Assembly: GCA_947258695.1 (NCBI GenBank)
Contig: CAMYJG010000025.1
Span: 1 to 34,207, forward strand
Length of the DNA stretch: 34,207 bases
Source of the DNA: an uncultured Ectothiorhodospiraceae bacterium
GTDB lineage: Bacteria > Pseudomonadota > Gammaproteobacteria > UBA6429 > Thiohalophilaceae
Direction: 5' to 3'
Part shown: positions 1-7,516 of the stretch, piece after piece
How positions within the stretch are numbered: position 1 is the stretch's first letter
Layout of the letters: each line of letters begins with the position of its first letter
The notes under the pieces: model-generated
What the model was told of the DNA's origin: nothing
Database searches by the model: none
The model's input: the letters and a program-made list of their open reading frames with translations, nothing else
Position numbers and translations under genes: made by a program

Positions 1-314
1 AAAACAAGGACTTTAAAGTAACTATTAAAAATACAGGGCAAACCTTTGAGGTCAAAGGCGGCATCAATCTTTTGCAAGCTGCAAAGAATGCTGGTATCGA
101 TTGGCCTTGCGATTGTAAAGTTGGTTCATGTGGTTCTTGCCGTGCAAAGCTAGTGAGCGGAAAAGTTAAAGAATTAACTGACTTTGCTTATACCCTAGAT
201 GGCGATATGTTGAAAAACAATTACATCCTTGCTTGTCAATCCCGTTTGAAAACTGATCTTGAAGTTGAGGTTGATTTTGATCAAGGCGCAATCAACCCAG
301 ATTACAAATCTTAA
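1..314 (+). CDS. 2Fe-2S ferredoxin or C-terminal ferredoxin domain (5' partial)
   Basis: The open frame runs in from the left edge (codons from base 3) and stops at 312-314. The visible 103 residues contain the plant-type [2Fe-2S] signature: Cys-x4-Cys-x2-Cys in CKVGSCGSC and the fourth Cys in ILACQS near the end, which would bind one low-potential cluster for electron transfer. A TTG at 72 is not a credible start, because the preceding in-frame residues (KDFKVTIKNTGQTFEVKGG) are the normal first beta strands of the fold. Whether this is a stand-alone ferredoxin starting just outside the window or the last domain of a larger reductase or oxygenase component cannot be decided here. A hairpin terminator follows 17 bases after the stop. 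Confidence 0.85.
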   Translation, partial: NKDFKVTIKNTGQTFEVKGGINLLQAAKNAGIDWPCDCKVGSCGSCRAKLVSGKVKELTDFAYTLDGDMLKNNYILACQSRLKTDLEVEVDFDQGAINPDYKS

Positions 315-330
315 ACATTACTTTTCTCAT

Positions 331-364
331 AAAGCGTGGTGAACTATTTGCCACGCTTTTTTAT
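331..364 (+). terminator. Rho-independent terminator of the ferredoxin gene
   Basis: The inverted repeat AAAGCGTGG (331-339) and CCACGCTTT (351-359) has an 11-base loop and runs into a T tract. It lies 17 bases after the ferredoxin stop codon. Confidence 0.85.
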
Positions 365-401
365 TGCCTAAAATGTTTTTCAATATGCACGTCGCCCGCT
401 A

Positions 402-829
402 ATGACATTTTGGACTAGCCTACAAATTTGGAAAGAAAGTGCTTACAACACCATGTGGTGTTTAATTGGCTGCTCAATTAGTGACTTTGGCTCCATTGCC
501 TTTTTTCAATTCACTAAATTAATATCAATCCATTGCTTATACTCACCTTAGCGGTGATTAATGGATTGAAAACTAGCATAGTTCTATAAACCGCCATACT
601 GAGCAGAAAAGGTATGACACTTAAAAATGCACTCAGCACTGCACTAGGTATGAGTTTTATATCGATGGTTTCTATGGAAGTAGCCATGAATATTACCGAT
701 TACTTTTTAACCGGCCACGCAAAATTAATTTGGTGGGTTATCCCTATAATGCTTTTAGTAGGGTTTTTAACTCCTTGGCCATATAATTATTGGCGTCTAA
801 AAAAGTTTGGCCAAGCTTGTTGCCACTAA
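402..829 (+). pseudogene. DUF4396 membrane protein, frameshifted and nonsense-interrupted
   Basis: Two frames join into one recognisable DUF4396 protein of about 142 residues. The first part starts at ATG 402 (MTFWTSLQIWKESAYNTMW, then CLIGCSISDFGSIAFFQFTK). Near 518-520 the reading must shift by one base to continue as NINPLLILTLAVINGLKTSI. In the new frame a TAA at 587-589 stands where the family has a glutamate in a TSIxLET motif. The frame then stays open to 829 (ALGMSFISMVSMEVAMNITD, WPYNYWRLKKFG). Two independent lesions argue for a true pseudogene rather than one sequencing error. The 3' part alone (614-829) has an ATG and could be misannotated as a 71-residue gene. DUF4396 proteins are small multi-helix membrane proteins of unknown function. 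The assignment rests on remembered family motifs. Confidence 0.75.
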
Positions 830-1772
830 AATAGTGCCAAAAATAATATTACAAGAAAAATCAGAAGACAGCTCGCATAGTCAATTTCAATTACTTAAAG
901 AAAATCGCTTTCGACCTTTCTTTCTGACTCAGTTCTTTGGCGCCTTTAATGATAATGTCTTTAAAAATGCATTATTTATACTTATTGCATTTCAAAGTAG
1001 CTACGCAGGCTCTACTGACTCAACCAATATCATCAACCTGGCAGCTATTCTATTTATAGCGCCGTTTCTATTGTTTTCCGCAATAGCAGGCCAAATTGCT
1101 GATAGATATGAGAAGTCATCTTTAATCAGGCGCATAAAACTAGCAGAGATCTGTATCATGTTAGTTGCAGCATTTGGCTTTTACTTTCAAATAATTCCTC
1201 TACTTTTATTTGCATTATTTTCAATGGGTATGCAATCGTCACTATTTGGCCCGATTAAATATTCTATCATTCCACAGCACCTTAAAAAAGATGAACTCGT
1301 TGGAGGAAATGCTCTAGTCGAAACTGCAACATTTGGTGCAATTTTACTCGGTACGATGTTAGGTGGAATTTTAATTGGTCTATCTGCTGGCACTAAATTG
1401 CTAATACCGTTCGCAATGTTAACGCTAGCGATGCTGGGTTTTCTAAGCAGTATAAAAATTCCTCTTGCTCCAGCAGTTGACCCTAATTTAAAGCTTAAAT
1501 GGAATACTCTATCTGAAACATTTAACAACCTGGCTGCACTACGAGAAAATAGAACCGTATTTAATTCAGTCCTAGGTGTTTCGTGGTTTTGGTTTTTAGG
1601 ATCAACTTACATAACACAGCTACCTAATTTCACACGTCTTTCATTAGGTGCTAATGAACAAGTTGTAACATTTTTTCTTGCTCTTTTTATTAAGTTGCTT
1701 AAGTCTTTTTTTCATTCTTTTTATTTGGTGCGTATAAATTGCAAGTTCACTGTCACCTTGCATAATTTTTAA
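807..1772 (+). pseudogene. MFS transporter (LplT/Aas-type), 3'-truncated
   Basis: Residues from about 27 (FQLLKENRFRPFFLTQFFGA, then FNDNVFKNAL) to about 294 match the major facilitator family related to lysophospholipid transporter LplT and the transporter half of Aas-like acyltransferases, including LIRRIKLAEI, FGPIKYSIIPQHL and GGNALVE. At base 1688/1689, after VVTFFLALF, the family sequence (normally a glycine-rich next helix) stops abruptly and is replaced by IKLLKSFFHSF and an unrelated tail ending at 1772. Roughly the last third of a 12-helix transporter, and any acyltransferase domain, is missing. The start is uncertain: the first possible codon is TTG 807 inside the end of the DUF4396 pseudogene, with no good ribosome binding site. 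The product is most likely non-functional. Confidence 0.8.
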
Positions 1773-2297
1773 TAATCGCTTTAATATTTTTTTCTCTGAA
1801 GGACCCCTGGTTTTTATCATTTCAAAATTATCGGGTTTAAAAAATGAGCCCGAATCAATGGCTTTGTATTTATATGAACCAAGAAAATAAACTCCGGGCC
1901 TTTTAATTATTTTGCTGGTTTGATTACGCCCACTACCACCAAAATTATAGGTGTAAATAGTATTACTATAAAACCGGGTACTTCGTCCAAACTCGTCAAC
2001 TTGTATGGAACCCTTACCAACGCCAACGTGATAAAACAACCCTTCATTAACAGCAGCGTTATAATAAGCTTTTTTAGGCTTGTATTGTTTTATTGAAACC
2101 CAGTCTATACCACCCCAGGAAGGTGCATCTTTCATATCAAAGTAACCGAATACCACTGATAGCGTTTTATCCTTAGGATCAACCGGTTTACCCTTTGAAG
2201 CACAACCACTGGTAATAATAATTGCGGGTAATAATAAGAAAAGAGTAATTAATGTTTTAGTTACCGAACCGTTCCTGATGAACATATGATGCTCCAT
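1644..2297 (-). CDS. Putative lipoprotein with chimeric C-terminus
   Basis: This is a 217-residue ORF. The N-terminus is a lipoprotein signal: a hydrophobic run LITLFLLLPAIIITSG followed by Cys32 in TSGCAS. Initiation may be at the first Met or at Met5. The mature part is rich in aromatic residues and glycine (GYFDMKDAPSWGGIDWV, YNFGGSGRNQ) and I do not recognise a named family. From about residue 203 the frame is simply the antisense of the truncated MFS gene, so the last 14 or so residues (lysine-rich) are probably not native. The gene therefore ends at the same junction (about 1689) that truncates the transporter. It may still be expressed as a shortened outer- or inner-membrane lipoprotein. 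Confidence 0.6.
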   Translation of the reverse strand: MEHHMFIRNGSVTKTLITLFLLLPAIIITSGCASKGKPVDPKDKTLSVVFGYFDMKDAPSWGGIDWVSIKQYKPKKAYYNAAVNEGLFYHVGVGKGSIQVDEFGRSTRFYSNTIYTYNFGGSGRNQTSKIIKRPGVYFLGSYKYKAIDSGSFFKPDNFEMIKTRGPSEKKILKRLLKIMQGDSELAIYTHQIKRMKKRLKQLNKKSKKKCYNLFIST

Positions 2298-2474
2298 TTA
2301 ACATTATTAGAGTTGCTGCTGTATTTATAATATAGTATTACATCTATAGTGCACATAAAATTTATTGTCAATTTAGAAACCGATATCCTTTATTTATAAA
2401 TTTGTGATCTAAAACAAACAAATACATCCTGAGTTTATAAACTATTTATAGTCTGAGTATAACTGACAAATTTT

Positions 2475-2683
2475 TTCAGAGGTTAAGGTAAAAGGCTCAT
2501 CCCAAAACACGGTTTCTTTAACTGCATAAAGATAATTTCGTCACTTCAATTAAAAATGGTGCGAAAGGCTTTATCGTAAATCCTCACACCCAGGGAAAAG
2601 TCGAAAGCCTGGTTGCCTCATATCTAAAATCCCGTTTAAAAGATTTTTTATCACCCTCGCTGTTTTTTATCCATTTCAATTAA
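2475..2683 (+). pseudogene. Remnant of a response-regulator receiver (CheY-like) domain
   Basis: From 2522 to 2683 one frame reads KDNFVTSIKNGAKGFIVNPH followed by TQGKVESLVASYL and a stop. This resembles the last third of a receiver domain, where families carry G-A-x-G-F-I-V-K-P-F; here the conserved Lys of the KP pair is Asn. Just upstream, in another frame, TVSLTA could be the preceding strand with the conserved Thr-Ala, requiring a frameshift near 2525. There is no start codon and no phosphoacceptor part. The rest of 2298-2871 is AT-rich; I see no other gene or clear structure in it. Confidence 0.45.
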
Positions 2684-2871
2684 AGCTTTTTATTTTTTTC
2701 AGCTACATTTTCTAATGACGTTACTCTGGGCTTATAGTTTTTCGTGTTCCCTCATTTAGATATCAAGTGACTGGGTTTAAAGCACCAATTTGCCCTTTTT
2801 GCCTAAGAAACAATCCAGCAATGTGGCTTTAGGCCATTCTCTGAGCTTCAATTCATCTGTAAACTTGCAGC

Positions 2872-4677
2872 ATGGCTGGCCGTATTCCACAACAATTCAT
2901 TGATGACCTGTTAAACCGCGTCGATATTGTCGAAGTGATTGACTCACGCGTGCCATTAAAGAAAAAAGGCAAGGAATATACGGCCTGTTGCCCATTTCAC
3001 TCAGAAAAGACCCCTTCTTTCACCGTGAGTCAGAACAAACAGTTTTATCACTGCTTTGGCTGCAAGGCGAATGGCTCGGCAATTGGCTTTTTAATGGAAT
3101 ATGAGCATATGAGTTTCCCCGATGCCATAGAAGAGCTTGCCCGCAGCCAGGGAATTGAGGTGCCTTACGAAGGTGGCCAACGCCCGGATCCGGCACTGAA
3201 AAAAGCCCAGACCGATCTATATGAGCTGATGGCTGATGCTAATCAATTTTATCAAACACAATTACGCCAACACGCTGACGCAGAAATCGCCATTCGCTAC
3301 CTGAAAGAGCGTGGCCTTAGTGGTGAAGTCGCTAAAGATTTTGGTATTGGCTATGCTCCAGATGGCTGGGACAACTTGCTCAAAGCCCTCGGCACCACAA
3401 AGGAACGTGAAAAAGGGCTGGTAACAGCCGGCATGCTGATCAAAAAAGATAACGGTAAATGTTATGACCGTTTTCGTGATCGGATTATGTTCCCAATTCG
3501 CGACCGGCGTGGTCGGTGTATTGCGTTTGGTGGGCGAATATTGCCTAAAGACACCCCTAACGATAAGGATGCAAAATACCTCAATTCCCCTGAAACACCA
3601 CTCTTTCACAAGGGACGAGAACTGTATGGTTTATACGAAGCCCGCCAGGCGTTACGTGATATCCCTCGTTTAATGGTGGTTGAGGGGTATATGGATGTCG
3701 TGGCACTGGCTCAATTTGGGGTCAGAAATGCTGTGGCGACCCTTGGCACAGCCACTACTCCTGATCATTTGCAGCGCTTATTTCAGTTAACCTCGGAAGT
3801 GGTATTTTGCTTTGATGGTGACCGTGCAGGCAAAGATGCCGCCTGGCGTGCCTTACAAACCTGCCTGCCAGAAATGCGTGATGGGCGGGAAACCCGCTTC
3901 ATGTTCTTACCTGATGGTGAAGATCCGGATAGTTATATTCGAAAAATCGGTAAAGAGGCTTTCGAATCAGAGGTTAAACAGTCTCAAACTTTTTCTGAAT
4001 ATTTGTTCAAGCAATTAACCGAAGAAGCCGATATAAGCGGCATCGGAGGACGTGCCAAACTTGTTGAAACGGCTCGTCCCATGTTGTCGCAAATGCCCGA
4101 AGGGATATATCGTAAATTAATGTTTGAGCAATTAGAAAAATTAGGGCGGGTTGAATTATCCACAAGCACATCAGCACCACAAACAAATCGGCGATCAAGA
4201 GCATTTCGCCAGGCAGCAAAAAAATCCAGTGCCTCAATGACTCCGGTTCGAAAGGCGATTACCTATTTATTACATCAGCCAACGGTGGCAAAAGCCTGGC
4301 ATGACACTGGCAGAAACAGCGAAATATTAAAAACACTGGATCTGCCCGGCATGGATTTATTACTAGAAGTACTTGAAATACTAAGGATTAATCCCAATTT
4401 AAGTACCAGTGCATTGATTGAACGCTGGCGTGAAACACCTTCGGGTAGCCACCTGGCCAAGCTGGCAAGTGAACAGCCCGAGTTAGAGGACGACGCAGCA
4501 CTAGAAGTGGAATTCATCGCTACAATGGATGCCCTGCTAAAACAATCCGTTGATCATCGCTATGATGATTTACAGGCAAAATTAGACCATAGCACACTCA
4601 ATGAAACCGAAATGGCGGAGTACAAAATGCTGTTGCAGCAACTTTATGCAGCAAAAAGTGCTTCAAAATCGGACTAA
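2872..4677 (+). CDS. dnaG: DNA primase
   Basis: DnaG makes the RNA primers for chromosome replication together with the DnaB helicase. The 601-residue protein is of normal length. The N-terminal CHC2 zinc finger has Cys40, His43, Cys61 and Cys64 (CCPFH, YHCFGC). The catalytic core contains the Toprim glutamate Glu271 in VVEGYMD and the metal-binding Asp315-x-Asp317 in CFDGDRAGKDAA. The C-terminal 150 residues form the helical DnaB-binding region. The start ATG is supported by alignment of MAGRIPQQFIDDLL with known primases, although no strong Shine-Dalgarno sequence is visible. rpoD follows 102 bases after the stop, as in the macromolecular-synthesis operon, but the usual rpsU is not immediately upstream. 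Confidence 0.97.
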   Translation: MAGRIPQQFIDDLLNRVDIVEVIDSRVPLKKKGKEYTACCPFHSEKTPSFTVSQNKQFYHCFGCKANGSAIGFLMEYEHMSFPDAIEELARSQGIEVPYEGGQRPDPALKKAQTDLYELMADANQFYQTQLRQHADAEIAIRYLKERGLSGEVAKDFGIGYAPDGWDNLLKALGTTKEREKGLVTAGMLIKKDNGKCYDRFRDRIMFPIRDRRGRCIAFGGRILPKDTPNDKDAKYLNSPETPLFHKGRELYGLYEARQALRDIPRLMVVEGYMDVVALAQFGVRNAVATLGTATTPDHLQRLFQLTSEVVFCFDGDRAGKDAAWRALQTCLPEMRDGRETRFMFLPDGEDPDSYIRKIGKEAFESEVKQSQTFSEYLFKQLTEEADISGIGGRAKLVETARPMLSQMPEGIYRKLMFEQLEKLGRVELSTSTSAPQTNRRSRAFRQAAKKSSASMTPVRKAITYLLHQPTVAKAWHDTGRNSEILKTLDLPGMDLLLEVLEILRINPNLSTSALIERWRETPSGSHLAKLASEQPELEDDAALEVEFIATMDALLKQSVDHRYDDLQAKLDHSTLNETEMAEYKMLLQQLYAAKSASKSD

Positions 4678-4725
4678 TAGCAAATATTTGCTATATATAT
4701 TAGAAGAAATCCGTAAAAACTAGTG

Positions 4726-4731
4726 TATAAT
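4726..4731 (+). promoter_or_regulatory. Possible -10 box of an rpoD promoter
   Basis: A perfect TATAAT lies in the dnaG-rpoD gap, 48 bases before the chosen rpoD start. No good -35 hexamer lies 16-18 bases upstream (GAAGAA at 4703-4708), so the call is weak. A GTG at 4723 overlapping this box would lengthen RpoD by 19 residues not found in relatives, which argues that it is promoter DNA rather than coding. Confidence 0.3.
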
Positions 4732-4779
4732 TCGTTGGTTTTACGCCCCGATATTGTTAATACAGCTAAGAAGGCTTAT

Positions 4780-6624
4780 ATGTCGCAAGCAATGACTCAA
4801 GAAAAAACGCAATCTCAACTTAAGCTATTGATTGCAAAAGGAAAAGAGCAAGGATTCCTGACTTACGCGGAAGTTAACGATCACTTGCCTAACGATATTG
4901 TTGACCCAGAACAAATTGAAGAAATCGTTGGCATGATCAACGACATGGGTATTACCGTGCATGAAAAAGCACCTGATGCGGATACCCTACTTGAAGCCGG
5001 TAACTCTGTTGATGAAGACGCCGCTGAAGAAGCCGCCCAGGCCTTAGCCGCTGTTGATAGCGAATTTGGCCGCACCACGGATCCCGTTCGTATGTACATG
5101 CGTGAAATGGGAACCGTTGAACTACTCACCCGCGAAGGTGAAATCGCAATTGCCAAGCGTATTGAAGCCGGCCTACGTCACATGATGGCGGCACTTGCTT
5201 CATACCCGGAAACTATCCTGATGTTAATCGATTCATATGGCTTGATTGAAAAAGGCCAGATGAAACTCACCGATATTATTTCAGGTTTTATCGATCCCAA
5301 TGCACCGGATAATATTCCTACACCCGCGGAAATTGCTGCTGCCAATGCCAGTAAAACAGCCGGTAATGCAGAAGAAAGTGATGACGATGACGCAGAAGAA
5401 GTTGATACCGGTATCGATCCTGAAGAAGCGCAGCAACGCTTTACCCTGATTGAAAAACTGCATAACAAGCATGTCGCGGCATTACAAAAACATGGCAACG
5501 ACGATCCCAGGACTGTTACTGCACTGGAGTTAGTTCTGACTCAAATTTCTGAGTTAAAACTCACGCCTAAAATGACGGCAATGATTCAGTTTAATATGCG
5601 CGACTTGATTGCCCGTATTCGTGCCCAGGAAAAAATCATTCTCGACATTTGTGTTGAAGAAGCACACATGCCACGTAAACAATTCATCACCACCTTCCCC
5701 GATAGTGAAACCGATCTTAAATGGTTGGATCAACATATTGCGGCGGGCGAAAGTTACTCTGACGTGTTGAAAGAGCATCATGATGAAATATTAAAAGCAC
5801 AAACCAAGCTGGTTAAAATAGCTGAAGAAAGTGGACTTAGCATCAGCGAAATTAAAGCCATTAATCGCAAAATGTCGATTGGTGAAGCCAAGGCTCGTCG
5901 TGCCAAGAAAGACATGGTCGAAGCCAACTTGCGTTTGGTTATTTCAATTGCGAAAAAATACACTAACCGTGGCTTACAATTCCTCGATCTTATCCAGGAA
6001 GGTAACATCGGCTTAATGAAAGCGGTGGATAAGTTTGAATACCGTCGTGGTTACAAGTTCTCAACTTATGCCACATGGTGGATTCGCCAGGCGATTACCC
6101 GTTCTATCGCTGACCAGGCGCGTACGATTCGTATCCCGGTGCATATGATTGAAACGATCAATAAACTTAACCGTATCTCGCGGCAAATGTTGCAGGAAAT
6201 GGGTCGTGAACCTACGCCGGAAGAACTCTCTGAACGCATGGAAATGCCGGAAGATAAAGTTCGTAAAGTCCTTAAAATTGCTAAAGAACCCATCTCAATG
6301 GAAACACCGATTGGTGATGATGAAGATTCACACCTGGGTGACTTTATTGAAGATCAAAATGTTGAGTCCCCGGTTGACTCTGCAACCGCAGGTGGCCTGG
6401 GTGAAACCGTACAGGGTATTCTTGAAGGCTTAACCGCACGAGAAGCAAAAGTACTGCGGATGCGTTTTGGTATTGATATGAATACTGACCATACCCTGGA
6501 AGAAGTGGGCAAACAGTTTGATGTAACGCGTGAGCGTATTCGTCAGATTGAAGCCAAGGCCTTGCGTAAGCTACGTCATCCTAGCCGTTCTGATCATTTG
6601 CGTAGTTTTCTTGATATCGAATAA
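4780..6624 (+). CDS. rpoD: RNA polymerase primary sigma factor (sigma-70)
   Basis: RpoD directs RNA polymerase to housekeeping promoters. From ATG 4780 the protein is 614 residues, close to the 613 of E. coli, and begins [20 protein letters not shown], like known sigma-70 N-termini (region 1.1). AAGAAGG at 4768-4774 gives a good ribosome binding site; an ATG at 4792 is a second option. Region 1.2 is [20 protein letters not shown]. An acidic non-conserved insert ([12 protein letters not shown]) follows. Regions 2.3-2.4 contain [17 protein letters not shown], and the region 4.2 helix-turn-helix is [21 protein letters not shown] strong terminator follows within 30 bases. Confidence 0.97.
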   Translation: MSQAMTQEKTQSQLKLLIAKGKEQGFLTYAEVNDHLPNDIVDPEQIEEIVGMINDMGITVHEKAPDADTLLEAGNSVDEDAAEEAAQALAAVDSEFGRTTDPVRMYMREMGTVELLTREGEIAIAKRIEAGLRHMMAALASYPETILMLIDSYGLIEKGQMKLTDIISGFIDPNAPDNIPTPAEIAAANASKTAGNAEESDDDDAEEVDTGIDPEEAQQRFTLIEKLHNKHVAALQKHGNDDPRTVTALELVLTQISELKLTPKMTAMIQFNMRDLIARIRAQEKIILDICVEEAHMPRKQFITTFPDSETDLKWLDQHIAAGESYSDVLKEHHDEILKAQTKLVKIAEESGLSISEIKAINRKMSIGEAKARRAKKDMVEANLRLVISIAKKYTNRGLQFLDLIQEGNIGLMKAVDKFEYRRGYKFSTYATWWIRQAITRSIADQARTIRIPVHMIETINKLNRISRQMLQEMGREPTPEELSERMEMPEDKVRKVLKIAKEPISMETPIGDDEDSHLGDFIEDQNVESPVDSATAGGLGETVQGILEGLTAREAKVLRMRFGIDMNTDHTLEEVGKQFDVTRERIRQIEAKALRKLRHPSRSDHLRSFLDIE

Positions 6625-6647
6625 AAGCAAACTTACTTGGTCACATT

Positions 6648-6677
6648 AAAAAAGGCATCTTCGGATGCCTTTTTTTA
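6648..6677. terminator. Bidirectional terminator between rpoD and the HNH gene
   Basis: The perfect stem AAAGGCATC/GATGCCTTT is closed by a TTCG tetraloop (6660-6663), with an A run on the left and a T run on the right. It can therefore stop transcription from both directions. The minus-strand HNH gene stop codon (6675-6677) lies in its T tract. Confidence 0.88.
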
Positions 6678-7043
6678 TAATTTACACTCAGGATTGTGAT
6701 GTTCTGCATGACAATTTGAGCAAAGCAATTGACATTTTATTACTTCCGTTAAAATCACTTCCCATTTTCTGTTTGAGAGAGAACGAAGATCCAGTTGAAA
6801 AAGTTTCTCTTCTGGTTCTCTATGATGAAACTCAAGTGCAGAATAATTATTATTGTAACCACAAAGTTCACACTGGTTACCTTTTAACCTGATTAACTCA
6901 ATTTTTCTTCTTCGACCTCTGTCTTGTTGTGCTTCATAAGACTGAAGAGATTGATTTAAAAATATATTTTTACATCCCCTGGAACAATACTTTGATTGCC
7001 TGCCAGTTAAGGCCTTACTGCACTGTAAACAAACTTTTTTCAT
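6675..7043 (-). CDS. HNH-type nuclease-like protein
   Basis: This is a 122-residue protein with two zinc-type cysteine clusters. The N-terminal one is CLQC...CSRGC (Cys-x2-Cys-x9-Cys-x3-Cys). The C-terminal one is CELCGY, then ALEFHHREP, then LLCSNCHAEHH, which fits the HNH fold with paired cysteines stabilising the His-His ... Asn-Cys-His active site. HNH proteins of this size are often free-standing homing or phage endonucleases, but small HNH proteins of unknown role are also common. No good Shine-Dalgarno is visible before the ATG. The gene converges on rpoD and shares its terminator. Its 5' end is 108 bases from the divergently oriented, intron-bearing tRNA gene, so it could be linked to the mobility of that intron; this link is inference. 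Confidence 0.75.
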   Translation of the reverse strand: MKKVCLQCSKALTGRQSKYCSRGCKNIFLNQSLQSYEAQQDRGRRRKIELIRLKGNQCELCGYNNNYSALEFHHREPEEKLFQLDLRSLSNRKWEVILTEVIKCQLLCSNCHAEHHNPECKL

Positions 7044-7111
7044 TACAATATTAAGCTTATGTTATAAAACATAAGCCTATCAATAAAACAATAAAATTAC
7101 GACTATAAATT

Positions 7112-7139
7112 TTAACAATCAACAATCATGTAGTAGAAT
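7112..7139 (+). promoter_or_regulatory. Sigma-70 promoter of the split tRNA gene
   Basis: TTAACA (7112-7117) and TAGAAT (7134-7139) are separated by 16 bases. A GC-rich discriminator (GGCCCCCG, about 7140-7147) follows, as is usual for stable-RNA promoters under stringent control. The mature tRNA 5' end is 13 bases after the -10 box. Confidence 0.55.
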
Positions 7140-7151
7140 GGCCCCCGTTTT

Positions 7152-7499
7152 GGGCCTATAGCTCAGTTGGTTAGAGCAGGGGACTCATCAAAATGGTGCG
7201 TTTATATCGAAAGGTATGAAATGAACGGGATGAATTCAGGGAAACCTTAACAGTCATTTTTATATGAGCTGATGGCAATCCTGAGCCAAGCTGAAAGTAC
7301 ACTTTCAGAAGGTGCAGAGACTACCTGAGAACTGGTTTTATTTTAAACCAAGCGTTCTTAATAACAGGCAAGAGCGTCCCGCCCCTAACAGACAAATTTG
7401 ATCTTTGTGCTGAGGGTGATGAGATAGTCCACACTCGATAGAAATATCAAGATAATGTGAATCCCTTGGTCCTTGGTTCGAGTCCAAGTAGGCCCACCA
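7152..7499 (+). tRNA. tRNA-Ile(CAU), split by a group I intron
   Basis: The exons 7152-7188 and 7460-7499 join to a 77-base tRNA including the encoded CCA. The acceptor GGGCCTA pairs perfectly with TAGGCCC. The D stem is GCTC/GAGC. The anticodon stem GGGGA/TCCCT closes the loop CTCATAA, giving anticodon CAU. The T stem is CTTGG/CCAAG with loop TTCGAGT. The first pair is G1-C72, so it is not an initiator. The variable loop TGGTC and the pairs C4-G69 and C5-G68 match tRNA-Ile2 of E. coli (the substrate of the lysidine synthetase TilS) rather than elongator Met. It would therefore read AUA codons after C34 is changed to lysidine. A Met identity is less likely but cannot be excluded by eye. Confidence 0.9.
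7189..7459 (+). ncRNA. Group I self-splicing intron in the tRNA anticodon loop
   Basis: This 271-nt insertion sits between tRNA positions 36 and 37. The core elements are visible: P (TTCAGGGAAACC, 7235-7246), Q (AATCCTGAGCCAAG, 7277-7290), R (GTGCAGAGACTA, 7312-7323) and S (GAGATAGTCC, 7421-7430). P4 can form from TCAGG 7236-7240 with CCTGA 7280-7284, and P7 from GACTA 7319-7323 with TAGTC 7425-7429. The 5' exon end CAU pairs with an internal guide GUG (7196-7198), giving the required U-G wobble at the 5' splice site and a 7-nt loop. The P1 helix resumes after one mismatch. The last intron base is G7459, as required. A hairpin CTGAAAG/CTTTCAG (7291-7308) lies between Q and R. No ORF is inside. 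The size, the tRNA host and the CAU/GUG pairing recall the IC3-type intron of Azoarcus tRNA-Ile(CAU). Confidence 0.92.
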
Positions 7500-7516
7500 A
7501 TTCTTTTTTCAATCCA

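Noticed and set aside
526-569. Inverted repeat TCAATCCATT...AATGGATTGA that could look like a terminator or an IS end
   Set aside because: The same bases read as DUF4396 protein sequence (INPLLILTLAVINGL) in the shifted frame, so coding decay explains them better.
4723-4779. N-terminal extension of RpoD from a GTG at 4723
   Set aside because: The GTG overlaps a TATAAT box, the extra 19 residues are unlike sigma-70 N-termini, and ATG 4780 has a good ribosome binding site.
7189-7459. Group II intron, or an assembly insertion in the tRNA gene
   Set aside because: The P/Q/R/S elements, paired P4 and P7 strands and exact splice-site chemistry fit group I; no domain V hairpin or reverse transcriptase is present.
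7152-7499. Initiator or elongator tRNA-Met identity
   Set aside because: The first pair is G-C, unlike an initiator, and the variable loop and C4-G69/C5-G68 pairs match tRNA-Ile2; elongator Met remains a minor possibility.
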